Part shown: piece by piece, positions 19,861 through 32,749 of the stretch | How the letters are laid out: every line of letters begins with the position of its first letter | Position numbering within the stretch: the stretch's first letter is position 1 | Notes under the pieces: model-generated | Database searches by the model: none | Told to the model about the DNA's origin: nothing | Seen by the model: the letters and a program-made list of their open reading frames with translations, nothing else | Program-made: the position numbers and the translations under genes | DNA from: Brevibacterium siliguriense | GTDB lineage: Bacteria > Actinomycetota > Actinomycetes > Actinomycetales > Brevibacteriaceae | Direction of reading: 5' to 3' | DNA length: 64,000 nucleotides | Assembly: GCF_900105315.1 (NCBI RefSeq) | Contig: NZ_LT629766.1 | Coordinates: 2,108,001 to 2,172,000 of the forward strand

Positions 19861-19890
19861 TTGCACGGCTGGTCTGGGGTGGTCTAGAGT
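19861..19890 (+). promoter_or_regulatory. rRNA operon promoter
   Basis: TTGCAC (19861-19866) and TAGAGT (19885-19890) are separated by 18 bp, with a TTATAT just downstream. It is the best sigma-70-like pair in the region and would start transcription about 410 nt before mature 16S. The TAGAGT -10 resembles actinobacterial rrn promoters I know. Confidence 0.6.
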
Positions 19891-20060
19891 TATATCTCGT
19901 TGCCCCGCCGGAAACACCGTCACTGAGACAGGGTTTCTACCGGGTCTGACCAGGACAAACACGGTTTGATCCGGGGGTCAGAACATCGGGTGGGCAGCGG
20001 AAAATGAAACTGATACCCCCAGTGAACATGCTGTTTTTTGTGTGGTGTGGTGATGGGTGT

Positions 20061-20102
20061 GTGTTTGTGGTTTGAGAATCCAATAGCGTGTTTGTTTGAA
20101 CA
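20061..20102 (+). promoter_or_regulatory. nut-like antitermination site in rRNA leader
   Basis: GTGTTTGTGG then TTTGAGAATC (20071-20080) and CAATAGCGTGTTTG resembles the actinobacterial rrn leader element TTTGAGAACTCAATAGTGTG, a boxA-type antitermination site. A second copy of the core lies in the 16S-23S spacer. Confidence 0.65.
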
Positions 20103-20308
20103 AGTTGTGATGCCAGAACATGTATTTTTCTGGTGAGACAATCACCTGATCGAACATGGTTCACCCTGGTGTGGGTGGTTCTTCGCTGAACCGTCCGCAT
20201 GTGGTGGGGTGGTCTTCGTGTTTGGTTGGGAGTATTTTTTGGTCAACTGCGATCACCCCGTGGTCGTGTGTTGGCTGTCTTGCTGGGATTCATTCGTAAC
20301 ATAATTTT

Positions 20309-25369
<5,061 letters not shown>

Positions 25370-25565
25370 ACTTTCTTTTTGTTGGGGTTGGTGTGTGTGC
25401 GAGTTTGTTTTGTGAGTAGTCTTTTCTAGTTGTGGCTGGAAGAGTTCATGCCCCGTTGTGGGTGTGCATGTTGCATAGGTTTTTTGGTGTTCGCGTTCGC
25501 TGTGCGGTTCTTGGACCATTACCGCTGATGACCTTGTGTGGGGTTGTGGTGGTGGTTTGTTGGTT

Positions 25566-25685
25566 TTGCGGTGGTGATAGTGGTGGGGAAACGCCCGGTT
25601 AACCGTTCCGATCCCGGTAGCTAAGCCCATTCGCGCTGATGGTACTGCAACTTGGTGGTTGTGGGAGAGTAAGTGACTGCCGCAA
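25566..25685 (+). rRNA. rrf: 5S ribosomal RNA
   Basis: GGGGAAACGCCCGGTTAACC and GATCCCGGTAGCTAAGCCC, then GATGGTACTGC and GTGGGAGAGTAAG, are the standard 5S core. Terminal stem TTGCGG (25566-25571) pairs with CCGCAA (25680-25685), giving 120 nt. It lies about 196 nt after 23S with no tRNA between. Confidence 0.95.
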
Positions 25686-25698
25686 TATTCTTTTTGGG

Positions 25699-25735
25699 GT
25701 GATGGCCTCGTCCAGTTTTTGGGCGGGGCCATCAC
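25699..25735 (+). terminator. rRNA operon terminator
   Basis: GTGATGGCC with CTCGTCC (25699-25713) pairs with GGGCGGGGCCATCAC (25721-25735), allowing G-U pairs, around a loop with a T run. It begins 14 nt after 5S and ends 20 nt before the next start codon. Confidence 0.8.
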
Positions 25736-25755
25736 TGTATTCACGAACGGAAACA

Positions 25756-26148
25756 ATGACGACGACAATCGACACTCTCAGTGCTGAACTCGCGCGTGAC
25801 GGCGAGGTCACGATCGGCTTCAATCGGACTAAGCAGTTTCTGCGCAATCCTGTCGGATTGTTGGGATGGCGCCGGTCGGGCCCGCCTGCTCCGCAAGTGA
25901 TCGTCAACGACTTCGGTCTGTGGGCCGCTTCCGACGGCTTCCCCGAGGGAGGCGTTCCTTGGGCCCGCATCCTCGAAGTGCACATCACCAAGGTGAACGT
26001 CAGCTCCTACATCGACGTGAGCATCAGAACTCCCGACACCCCTGACCGGCGAAGGACGCTGCGTCTGCCGCATATGCTCACTGTCGATCCGGAAGATCTG
26101 GCCAAATGGATCGTCATGGAACTGATGGAGCGGGGCAACCCCATCTGA
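25756..26148 (+). CDS. Hypothetical protein, 130 residues
   Basis: Not recognised. The ATG at 25756 follows GAACGGAAAC, directly after the rRNA terminator. The predicted protein alternates short beta-like stretches (VIVNDFGLWAAS, RILEVHITKVNVSSYIDVSI) and ends in a helix (DLAKWIVMELMERG). No signal peptide or membrane segment is seen. The pattern of strands closed by one C-terminal helix is reminiscent of PH-like domains, but that is only an impression. Its position after the rrn terminator suggests its own promoter or read-through. Confidence 0.65.
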   Translation: MTTTIDTLSAELARDGEVTIGFNRTKQFLRNPVGLLGWRRSGPPAPQVIVNDFGLWAASDGFPEGGVPWARILEVHITKVNVSSYIDVSIRTPDTPDRRRTLRLPHMLTVDPEDLAKWIVMELMERGNPI

Positions 26149-26335
26149 TCTGGGCGGCCGTCGTCCAGGTATCTGTCACTGCCAGACTGCCGGGCTTGAG
26201 CCGACCGCGAGCTGGAGACTCGTCCTCGACCTCAAATGCTTGTCGACGGGTGTGTGCCATGTCGCGATGAAGTTGTCCGCTGTGCTGGATGCAAGTGAAT
26301 AGCGACATCCGAAAAGACAGCTAGGGAGAGACCGC

Positions 26336-26814
26336 ATGAACGCACCAACCATCATCTGGATCGTCGTCGCCATCGTCGTGGTCCTGATCATCGTCGGATC
26401 ATCATCGCAGTCAGCCGCAGCGCGTCTGCGAAGAAACGTGAACGGCAGAGGGAAGCAGCCGAACGGCTGGACTCTGAGGCCGCGAAGCGCGAAGAAGCGG
26501 TCAAAGCCGAACGTCTCGAACACGAGCGCAAACTGCAACGTGCCGACGAACTGGATCCTGATACGCCACAGAACTCGGGGGACTCCCGCCGTGCTGTTGA
26601 TTCGCCGCAGTTTGGTACCCGAGATGCTGACGTTCAGCGTCAGCCGGACGGCGCACAAGATGGATTCCGTCCGGCTGAGCCCATTCAGCGCAACGCTCCC
26701 CGTCCTGAACAGCCTGTCGAAGAGGATGCAGCGCGACCCGATCCCTACGGTCAGAACGATCGGCGGATGGATCCGATTGATGACAGAGGGAGCGAGGGCG
26801 CTCCGAAACACTGA
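26336..26814 (+). CDS. Single-pass membrane protein with charged coiled-coil tail (probable frameshift)
   Basis: The ATG at 26336 (after TAGGGAGAG) opens with a strong membrane anchor, APTIIWIVVAIVVVLIIVG. The frame as read then gives an unlikely Arg/Ser/Pro-rich sequence to 26824. Adding one base around 26397-26399 (for example GTC GGC ATC) instead yields IIAVSRSASAKKRERQREAA, a Lys/Glu/Arg helix (SEAAKREEAVKAERLEHERK) and a Pro/Gln/Asp-rich disordered tail that stops at 26812-26814 (...GSEGAPKH). That reading has natural composition and codon use throughout, so I take it as the true product, about 159 residues. Function unknown; the layout suggests a cytoplasmic coiled coil anchored to the membrane. 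Confidence 0.6.
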
Positions 26815-26963
26815 CGCACGTTAAGACTGGCTGACACGAGACGGTGCTCGAACCACACACGGTTCGGGCACCGTATCGTGTATTTCGCTCTTCCAGGAAC
26901 CGCAGACGAACGGGATGAGCATTGGGCGGGCCCTCTTCGCGAGGGGTTTGCTTCGAGCAAAAC

Positions 26964-26979
26964 GACACGGATTCGTGTC
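26964..26979. promoter_or_regulatory. Inverted repeat upstream of the BCCT transporter
   Basis: GACACG-GATT-CGTGTC is a perfect 6-bp inverted repeat with a 4-bp spacer, 69 bp before the transporter start, in the promoter region. It could be an operator for an osmotic or choline-responsive regulator; no regulator gene is adjacent. Confidence 0.4.
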
Positions 26980-27048
26980 AACCGATTCTGTTGAAAACGT
27001 TAGATGCTTCTGTAGTGTGTACGGCAACATCCCTACGGAAGGTACGCC

Positions 27049-28872
27049 ATGCTCGATAAGCTGCACGACGCACTGAAACTGCGGACCAATCCGGCCATCT
27101 TCTTCTCCTCCGCGGCCGTGATCATCATCTTCGTCCTCGGGACGATCTTTTTCACCGATCAGCTCGACGCCGGCGTCTCGGTCGCCTCGGACTGGCTGCT
27201 GACGAACCTCGGCTGGTTCTACATCCTCGGCGTCACCGTCTTCGTGGCGTTCCTCATCTACATAGCGGCCTCCCGCTACGGACGTGCGAAACTCGGACCC
27301 GACGACGAACCGCCGGAGCACTCCAACGGCGCCTGGTTCGCCATGCTCTTCGCAGCCGGCATCGGCTCGATCCTCATGTTCTGGGGTGTCGCCGAACCCG
27401 TCAGCCACTTCGGCGATCCACCTCGCGCATCTCTTGGAATCGAAGCGGGAACGCCCGCCGCTGCGGTCGACGCCATGAACTTCACGTACTATCACTTCAC
27501 CCTGCACACCTGGGCGATCTTCACTCTGCCCGCGCTGTGCTTCGCCTACTTCATCCACAAGAGGAACCTGCCGCCGCGCGTGAGCTCTATCTTCCAGCCC
27601 ATCCTCGGTGAGAGGATCCACGGACCCATCGGCAAGACGATCGACGTCGTCGCCATCATCGGCACCGTCTTCGGCATCGCCGTATCGATCGGCCTGGGCA
27701 CACTGCAGATCAACGGCGGACTCGCGCAGGTCATCGGCATTCCCGAGAACGCCCTGTGGCAGCTGATCATCATCGGCGTTGTCTGCGGGCTGGCCACGAT
27801 CTCGGTCTCGCTCGGCCTCGACAAGGGCATCAAGGTCCTGTCGAACATCAACATCGTCATGGCGGTGCTGCTGCTCATCTTCATCGTCGTCTTCGGCCCG
27901 ACCCTGTTCATGGCCAAGGGCGTCTTCGAATCCCTCGGCACCTATGTCCAGCAGCTGCCCGAACTCGCGCTGTGGAACGACACGTTCGCCAACACCGGCT
28001 GGCAGAACACCTGGACGGTCTTCTACTGGGCCTGGACGATCACCTGGTCGCCGTTCGTCGGCATCTTCATCGCCCGCATCTCCCGCGGACGCACCATCCG
28101 CCAGTTCGTTATCGGCGTGCTTGCCGTTCCCTCCGCCTTCTCGATCCTGTGGTTCGGCATCTTCGGATATGCCTCATTCGACATCGAGCTCAATCAGGGT
28201 GGAGGACTGGTCGACCGGGTCGTCGACCAGGGCGACATCCCCGGTGCGCTGTTCGCGTTCCTCGACCATTATCCGCTGGCCGGTCCGATATCGGTGATCG
28301 CGATCGTCCTTGTGGTCATCTTCTTCGTCACCTCGGTGGATTCCGCAGCTCTCGTCGTCGACACGATGAACAACGGCCACGAGGACTTCAACCCGCTGCC
28401 GCAGCGAATCTTCTGGGCCCTGGCCGTCGCCGTCGTCACCGCTGCGCTGCTGGTGTTCTCCGGCACCGGCGGTCTCGAGGCTCTGCAGTCGACGATCATC
28501 CTCGTCGGTCTGCCGTTCTTCATCATCGCGTACTTCCAGATCTACGCCCTCATGCGCGCCCTGCGTGAGGACGCAGGCGTTCTGCCGCGTGTGCGCATGC
28601 GCCGCTGGAAGAAGGTCCTGCCGCCCGAAGAGGTCGAACGCCGACAAGGCGGGGACGAACAGTTCGGTCACGAATACGACGACGATGAGGACGTCGTCAC
28701 CGAACCCGAGGCGGTCGAACCGGCACCCGAGTTCCGCGACCCGTATATCGAATCAGCCCGCGAGAAGAAGGGCCGGCGTGAAGGGACGCTGGCCAGTCGC
28801 ACCGGCAGCCGTTCAGGCAGCTCGAGCCAAGGCAAGGGCGGCGGCCCAGGACAGGACGACGACGCCGACTGA
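27049..28872 (+). CDS. BCCT-family glycine betaine/choline transporter
   Basis: A 607-residue secondary transporter of compatible solutes or their precursor. The core has 12 predicted helices; family signatures include AAGIGSILMFWGVAEPVSHF (about 103-122) and the tryptophan-rich helix 8 segment TVFYWAWTITWSPFVGIFIARISRGRT (about 323-349), the aromatic box that binds trimethylammonium groups. SVDSAALVVDTMNNG follows. After the membrane part there is a hydrophilic tail of about 95 residues rich in Asp/Glu/Arg, comparable to the osmosensing tails of BetP/BetT. It faces the betA-betB pair across a shared terminator, so choline uptake and oxidation to betaine is the likely joint function. Confidence 0.9.
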   Translation: MLDKLHDALKLRTNPAIFFSSAAVIIIFVLGTIFFTDQLDAGVSVASDWLLTNLGWFYILGVTVFVAFLIYIAASRYGRAKLGPDDEPPEHSNGAWFAMLFAAGIGSILMFWGVAEPVSHFGDPPRASLGIEAGTPAAAVDAMNFTYYHFTLHTWAIFTLPALCFAYFIHKRNLPPRVSSIFQPILGERIHGPIGKTIDVVAIIGTVFGIAVSIGLGTLQINGGLAQVIGIPENALWQLIIIGVVCGLATISVSLGLDKGIKVLSNINIVMAVLLLIFIVVFGPTLFMAKGVFESLGTYVQQLPELALWNDTFANTGWQNTWTVFYWAWTITWSPFVGIFIARISRGRTIRQFVIGVLAVPSAFSILWFGIFGYASFDIELNQGGGLVDRVVDQGDIPGALFAFLDHYPLAGPISVIAIVLVVIFFVTSVDSAALVVDTMNNGHEDFNPLPQRIFWALAVAVVTAALLVFSGTGGLEALQSTIILVGLPFFIIAYFQIYALMRALREDAGVLPRVRMRRWKKVLPPEEVERRQGGDEQFGHEYDDDEDVVTEPEAVEPAPEFRDPYIESAREKKGRREGTLASRTGSRSGSSSQGKGGGPGQDDDAD

Positions 28873-28922
28873 GGCGGTTCACCTGACCCGGACTGATCAG
28901 CCCGATCGTCGCGACCCGGCAT

Positions 28923-28959
28923 GACGAAGGGGCGCTGCGATCGCAGCGCCCCCTTCGTC
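28923..28959. terminator. Bidirectional terminator between BCCT transporter and choline dehydrogenase
   Basis: GACGAAGGGGCGCTGCGA and TCGCAGCGCCCCCTTCGTC form a nearly perfect stem with one bulged base and no real loop; TTTCGG follows on the plus strand. It lies between two convergent genes. Confidence 0.85.
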
Positions 28960-29048
28960 GTTTCGGTTCTGGGCCGAAGGTCCCGCTCAGGTCATAGATT
29001 CAGCGCAGGGCCGCCTCGGCGAACTGAGCATCGGACGACCAGGTCGGA

Positions 29049-30611
29049 TCACTGACCGTTCTTGATCATCTCCGCGCACTTCTCACCCATCATCATCACG
29101 GTGATGTTCGGGTTGACCGTGGTGATCTCCGGCATCGCCGAGGCGTCGACGACGCGCAGGCGGTTGACGCCCTTGACCCGCAGCTGCGGATCCAGGGGCG
29201 ACATCTCGTCATTGTGAGCACCCATGCGCACCGTGCCGACCGGGTGGTAGACGGTGTTGTGGGTGCGGGTGATGTAGTCGGCGATCTGCTCGTCGGTCTG
29301 GACCTCCTTGCCGGGGAACAGCTCCTCACCGGCCCATTCGGCCATGGCGTCCTGGGACACGATCTCGCGGGCCTTCTTGATGCCGGCGACCATGACGCGC
29401 ATGTCGTGGCCTTCCGGATCGGTGAAATAGCGGGGATCGACCTTCGGCTTGTCACGGAAGTCCTTCGAGCGCAGGCGCACGGTGCCGCGCGACTTCGCAT
29501 GAGTGACGTTCGGGGTGAGGCAGAAGGAATTCTCCGAGGTCTTGTAGCCCTGGCGCAGGGTGTGCATATCGAAAGGCACCGAACCGTAGTGCATCATCAG
29601 GTCGGGACGGTCGAGCCCGTCCTCGGTGGGGGAGAAGATGCCGATCTCCCACCACTGGGTGGAATCCTCGACCATCGGCTTCTTGGCCTCCCACGAGATG
29701 ACGCCCTCCGGGTGATCGCCCAGGTGCTCGCCGACTCCCGGGGAGTCGACGCGGGATTCGATGCCGACTTCGGCAAGGTGGTCCTTCGGGCCGATGCCCG
29801 AGAGCATGAGCAGCTGCGGGGTGTTGATGGCACCGGAGGAGACGATGACTTCCTTCTTCGCCTCGATCCGGTTGGTCTTGCCGAAGGCGTTGTTGACCAC
29901 GAGCACGGCCGTGCAGTTGTCGTTCTCGTCGAACTCGAGCTCCTTGGCCTGAGTATCGGTGAGGATCGTGAGGTTCTCACGGTCGAGGACCGGGTGGAGG
30001 TAGGACACCGAGGAGGACGACCGGGTGCCGTCGTCCTTGCGGTTGACCTGGAAGAAGTTCGCACCGTTGATGACGGTCTGGCCCTCGTTGAACTGCACGC
30101 GGGGGATGCCGGCCTGCTCGCAGGCGTCGAGCAGCGCGATGCCGCAGGGGTCCACCGGGGGCACATTCATCAGCCTGACCGGGCCGTCATGTCCGTGGTG
30201 GTCGCCGGGCAGCTCATTGTTCTCGAGCTTCTTGTACAGACCGAAGGTGTCCTTCGACCCCCATCCGGCTGCGCCGTGCTTGTTCTCCCATTCGTCGAGA
30301 TCCTCGCGCGGGGCCCAGAAGGCGATGCACGAATTGTGGGAGGAGCAGCCGCCGAGCACCTTGGCGCGGGCGTGGCGCATGTGCGAGTTGCCGTTCTCCT
30401 GCTCTTCGATCGGGTAGTCCCAGTCGTAGCCGGATTCGAGGAGCTCCATCCAGCGGTTGAGCTGGAGGACGACGTCCTTGTCCGTGTCGGTGGGGCCGGC
30501 TTCGAGGAGTCCGACGGTGACCTCGGGGTCCTCGCTCAGCCGGGCTGCGACCGCTGCGCCGGCGGAACCTCCGCCGACGACGACGTAGTCAAAGCTATGA
30601 GTAGTCTTCAC
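29049..30611 (-). CDS. betA: Choline dehydrogenase (GMC oxidoreductase)
   Basis: A 520-residue FAD-dependent GMC-family enzyme expected to oxidise choline to betaine aldehyde. The N-terminal dinucleotide motif VVVGGGSAGAAVAARL (about 10-25) and E-A-G-P follow the family pattern; VLGGCSSHNSCIAFWAP (about 84-100) is GMC signature 1, and SSGAINTPQLLMLSGIGP (about 252-269) is signature 2. The C-terminal HPVGTVRMG supplies the catalytic histidine, with NPNITVMMMGEKCAEMI after it. It lies 48 bp downstream of betB on the same strand. GMC enzymes differ in substrate; the neighbours support choline. Confidence 0.88.
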   Translation of the reverse strand: MKTTHSFDYVVVGGGSAGAAVAARLSEDPEVTVGLLEAGPTDTDKDVVLQLNRWMELLESGYDWDYPIEEQENGNSHMRHARAKVLGGCSSHNSCIAFWAPREDLDEWENKHGAAGWGSKDTFGLYKKLENNELPGDHHGHDGPVRLMNVPPVDPCGIALLDACEQAGIPRVQFNEGQTVINGANFFQVNRKDDGTRSSSSVSYLHPVLDRENLTILTDTQAKELEFDENDNCTAVLVVNNAFGKTNRIEAKKEVIVSSGAINTPQLLMLSGIGPKDHLAEVGIESRVDSPGVGEHLGDHPEGVISWEAKKPMVEDSTQWWEIGIFSPTEDGLDRPDLMMHYGSVPFDMHTLRQGYKTSENSFCLTPNVTHAKSRGTVRLRSKDFRDKPKVDPRYFTDPEGHDMRVMVAGIKKAREIVSQDAMAEWAGEELFPGKEVQTDEQIADYITRTHNTVYHPVGTVRMGAHNDEMSPLDPQLRVKGVNRLRVVDASAMPEITTVNPNITVMMMGEKCAEMIKNGQ

Positions 30612-30659
30612 TGTTCATCTCTCCTTGTACTGAGGTATGCGTCTTCAGACCGCGACTGA

Positions 30660-32138
30660 TCACTTGGTGTGGTCGGGGAACCAGCCGGTGACTGCCGGTT
30701 CGAGGTTGTGGTAGATGTGCTTGGCTTCCTGGTACTCGGCCAGACCCGTGGGTCCGAGCTCGCGACCGAAGCCGGACTGCTTGTAGCCGCCCCATTCGGC
30801 CTGCGGCAGGTAGGGGTGGAAGTCGTTGATCCAGATGGTGCCGTGGCGCAGACGCTGAGCGACCAGCTGGGTCTTGCCCGCATCCTGGCTCCACACGGCT
30901 CCAGCCAGACCGTAGTAGGTGTCGTTGGCGATCTCGACGGCCTCGTCCACGGTGGAGAAGGTCTCGACGGTGACGACAGGGCCGAAGGCCTCATCGGAGA
31001 CGACGGACATTCCGCGCTTGACCTGGTCGAGCACGGTCGGCAGGTAGTAGAAGCCGTCGGCCAGATCACCTTCACCGAACTTGCCGCCGCAGCGCAGACG
31101 CGCACCTTCGGCCACACCCTTCTCGACGTAGGCATGCACCTTGTCGCGGTGAGCTTCGGAAATGAGGGGACCGGTCTCTGCGTTGTCATCGAAGGGCCCG
31201 CCGAGGCGGATCTGCTCGGCACGCTCGACGAGGCGGTTGACGAACTCCTCGGCGATGGATTCCTCGACGATGAGTCGGGCACCGGCCGAGCACACCTGAC
31301 CGGAGTGGACGAAAGCGCCGTTGAGCGCATTGTCCAGAGCCGCCTCGAAGTCGGCATCGGCGAAGATGACGTTGGGGTTCTTGCCGCCGAGTTCGAGGGC
31401 GATCTTCTTGATCGTGTCCGCAGCATTGCGTGCCAGCAGACGACCGGTGACGAGTCCGCCGGTGAACGAGACCATGTCGATGTCCTCGTGCGTCGACAGC
31501 GGGGCACCGGCATCGGCACCCGCACCGAGGATGAGGTTGCCGACTCCGGCCGGCAGACCGAGCTCCTCGAGGACCTGCATCGTCAGGATCGCGGTGTGCG
31601 GGGTGAGTTCGGCAGGTTTGAGGACGAAGGCGTTGCCGGCGGCGATGGCCGGGGCGATCTTCCACGCGGCCTGCAGCAGCGGGTAGTTCCATGGGGTGAT
31701 GAGCGCGCAGACACCGATGGGCTCGTGCACGATCTTCGAGGCCACGGTGTCCGTTCCGGCGTCGACGACCCGACCGGCATCGTTTCCGGCGAGTTTGCCG
31801 AAGTAGTCGAAGCAGTTCGCGATGTCGTCCATGTCGATCTGCGATTCGACGAAGCGCTTGCCGGTGTCCAGGGACTCGGCTTTCGCGAATTCGTCCTTGC
31901 GCTCACGCAGCACGGCGGCGAACTTCAGCAGCAGGTCGCCGCGTTCGCTGGCGGGAACCGACGACCAGACGCCGGAGTCGAAGGCCCGGCGGGCGGCTTT
32001 GATCGCCAGCTCGGTGTCCGCGGGGCTGGCTTCGTCCACCTCGGCGACAAAGCTGCCGTCGGCGGGGTTGTGGATCTTCCGGGTTCCACCGTTGACGGCT
32101 GAAACCCACTGTCCGTCGATGAAGAGTGTGTTCGGCAC
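30660..32138 (-). CDS. betB: Betaine-aldehyde dehydrogenase
   Basis: A 492-residue NAD(P)+-dependent aldehyde dehydrogenase converting betaine aldehyde to glycine betaine. Visible motifs: PWNYPLLQAAWKIAPAIAAG (about 149-168), VSFTGGLVTGR (NAD-binding), LELGGKNPNVIFADADFEAA with the catalytic glutamate, and the nucleophile cysteine in GQVCSAGARLIVEE. Length is typical for BetB/GbsA. The start is GTG, preceded by AAAGGAGAA. First gene of the betB-betA unit. No betI or gbsR regulator gene is adjacent on either side. Confidence 0.92.
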   Translation of the reverse strand: MPNTLFIDGQWVSAVNGGTRKIHNPADGSFVAEVDEASPADTELAIKAARRAFDSGVWSSVPASERGDLLLKFAAVLRERKDEFAKAESLDTGKRFVESQIDMDDIANCFDYFGKLAGNDAGRVVDAGTDTVASKIVHEPIGVCALITPWNYPLLQAAWKIAPAIAAGNAFVLKPAELTPHTAILTMQVLEELGLPAGVGNLILGAGADAGAPLSTHEDIDMVSFTGGLVTGRLLARNAADTIKKIALELGGKNPNVIFADADFEAALDNALNGAFVHSGQVCSAGARLIVEESIAEEFVNRLVERAEQIRLGGPFDDNAETGPLISEAHRDKVHAYVEKGVAEGARLRCGGKFGEGDLADGFYYLPTVLDQVKRGMSVVSDEAFGPVVTVETFSTVDEAVEIANDTYYGLAGAVWSQDAGKTQLVAQRLRHGTIWINDFHPYLPQAEWGGYKQSGFGRELGPTGLAEYQEAKHIYHNLEPAVTGWFPDHTK

Positions 32139-32749
32139 GATTTCTCCTTTTCCTAGCGGGTGAACGGTTGTGAGATCTGAAGGTCCGAAGGCGCGGTCGC
32201 AGCACAGGAGCCTACGGTGTCACGGAGTTTCCCGATGGCCGCGGAACTGCCGTCTGGCCGCGATGTGAACTGCTTCGGCGGCATTCATTCAGATGCTTCC
32301 GGCAATCACAATAGGCGAACTCGTGGGCCGGATGCGCAATTCGATGATGCTGGTCACAGAGGCAAGTGAAGTTGGTCATCGTGCGGGAGTGAATGACAGC
32401 TGCATCGCGGGACCGACAGGTAAGAGGGCCGGAAATTCTGATCGTGGAATCGCGGAGACATCCGTCATCCGCATAATGAGCTTCCACGTCAGATGTCATT
32501 CATCCCCTAGTGTCGAGGCAGCGCGGACATCCGCTGCCGCCGAACTTCTTCGATTGCCGTCGGCCATTCCCCTGGATTCGCCTTGATTCTAACAGAGCGG
32601 TGAGGCGGTGACCTGGGCATCGGTTCGCAGAACGACGGGCACAGTGAGGGGGAGAAGCGGGGTGTTGACGTGTCCCCGCCCACACGGCGATGAAGCGGTG
32701 AGTGGACTAGAATAGAGCGGAACACCGAAAAGACTTCATAGGGAGAATC
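32139..32749. other. Intergenic region between bet genes and the envelope/chromosome block
   Basis: About 610 bp with divergent promoters. I see no convincing gene. TGAATGACA (32390-32398) and TGTCATTCA (32494-32502) are inverted copies of one motif, with a related ATTCATTCA at 32283-32291, and could be regulator sites. TAGAAT (32708-32713) is a possible -10 for the gene at 32750, whose GTG follows GGGAGA. Confidence 0.5.

Larger units (their letters stand above)
19675..20308 (+). other. Upstream and leader region of the rRNA operon
   Basis: About 630 bp without a gene. It holds the FNT gene's promoter at the left, the rRNA promoter at 19861-19890 and a transcribed leader of about 400 nt that includes a nut-like antitermination site. 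The leader is G/T-rich and lacks coding character. Confidence 0.7.

Noticed and set aside
32212..32499. Minus-strand open frame of 95 codons with a Cys/His-rich stretch resembling a zinc-binding protein
   Set aside because: No ribosome-binding site, composition unlike neighbours and no recognisable family; it lies in a promoter-rich gap and is probably chance.
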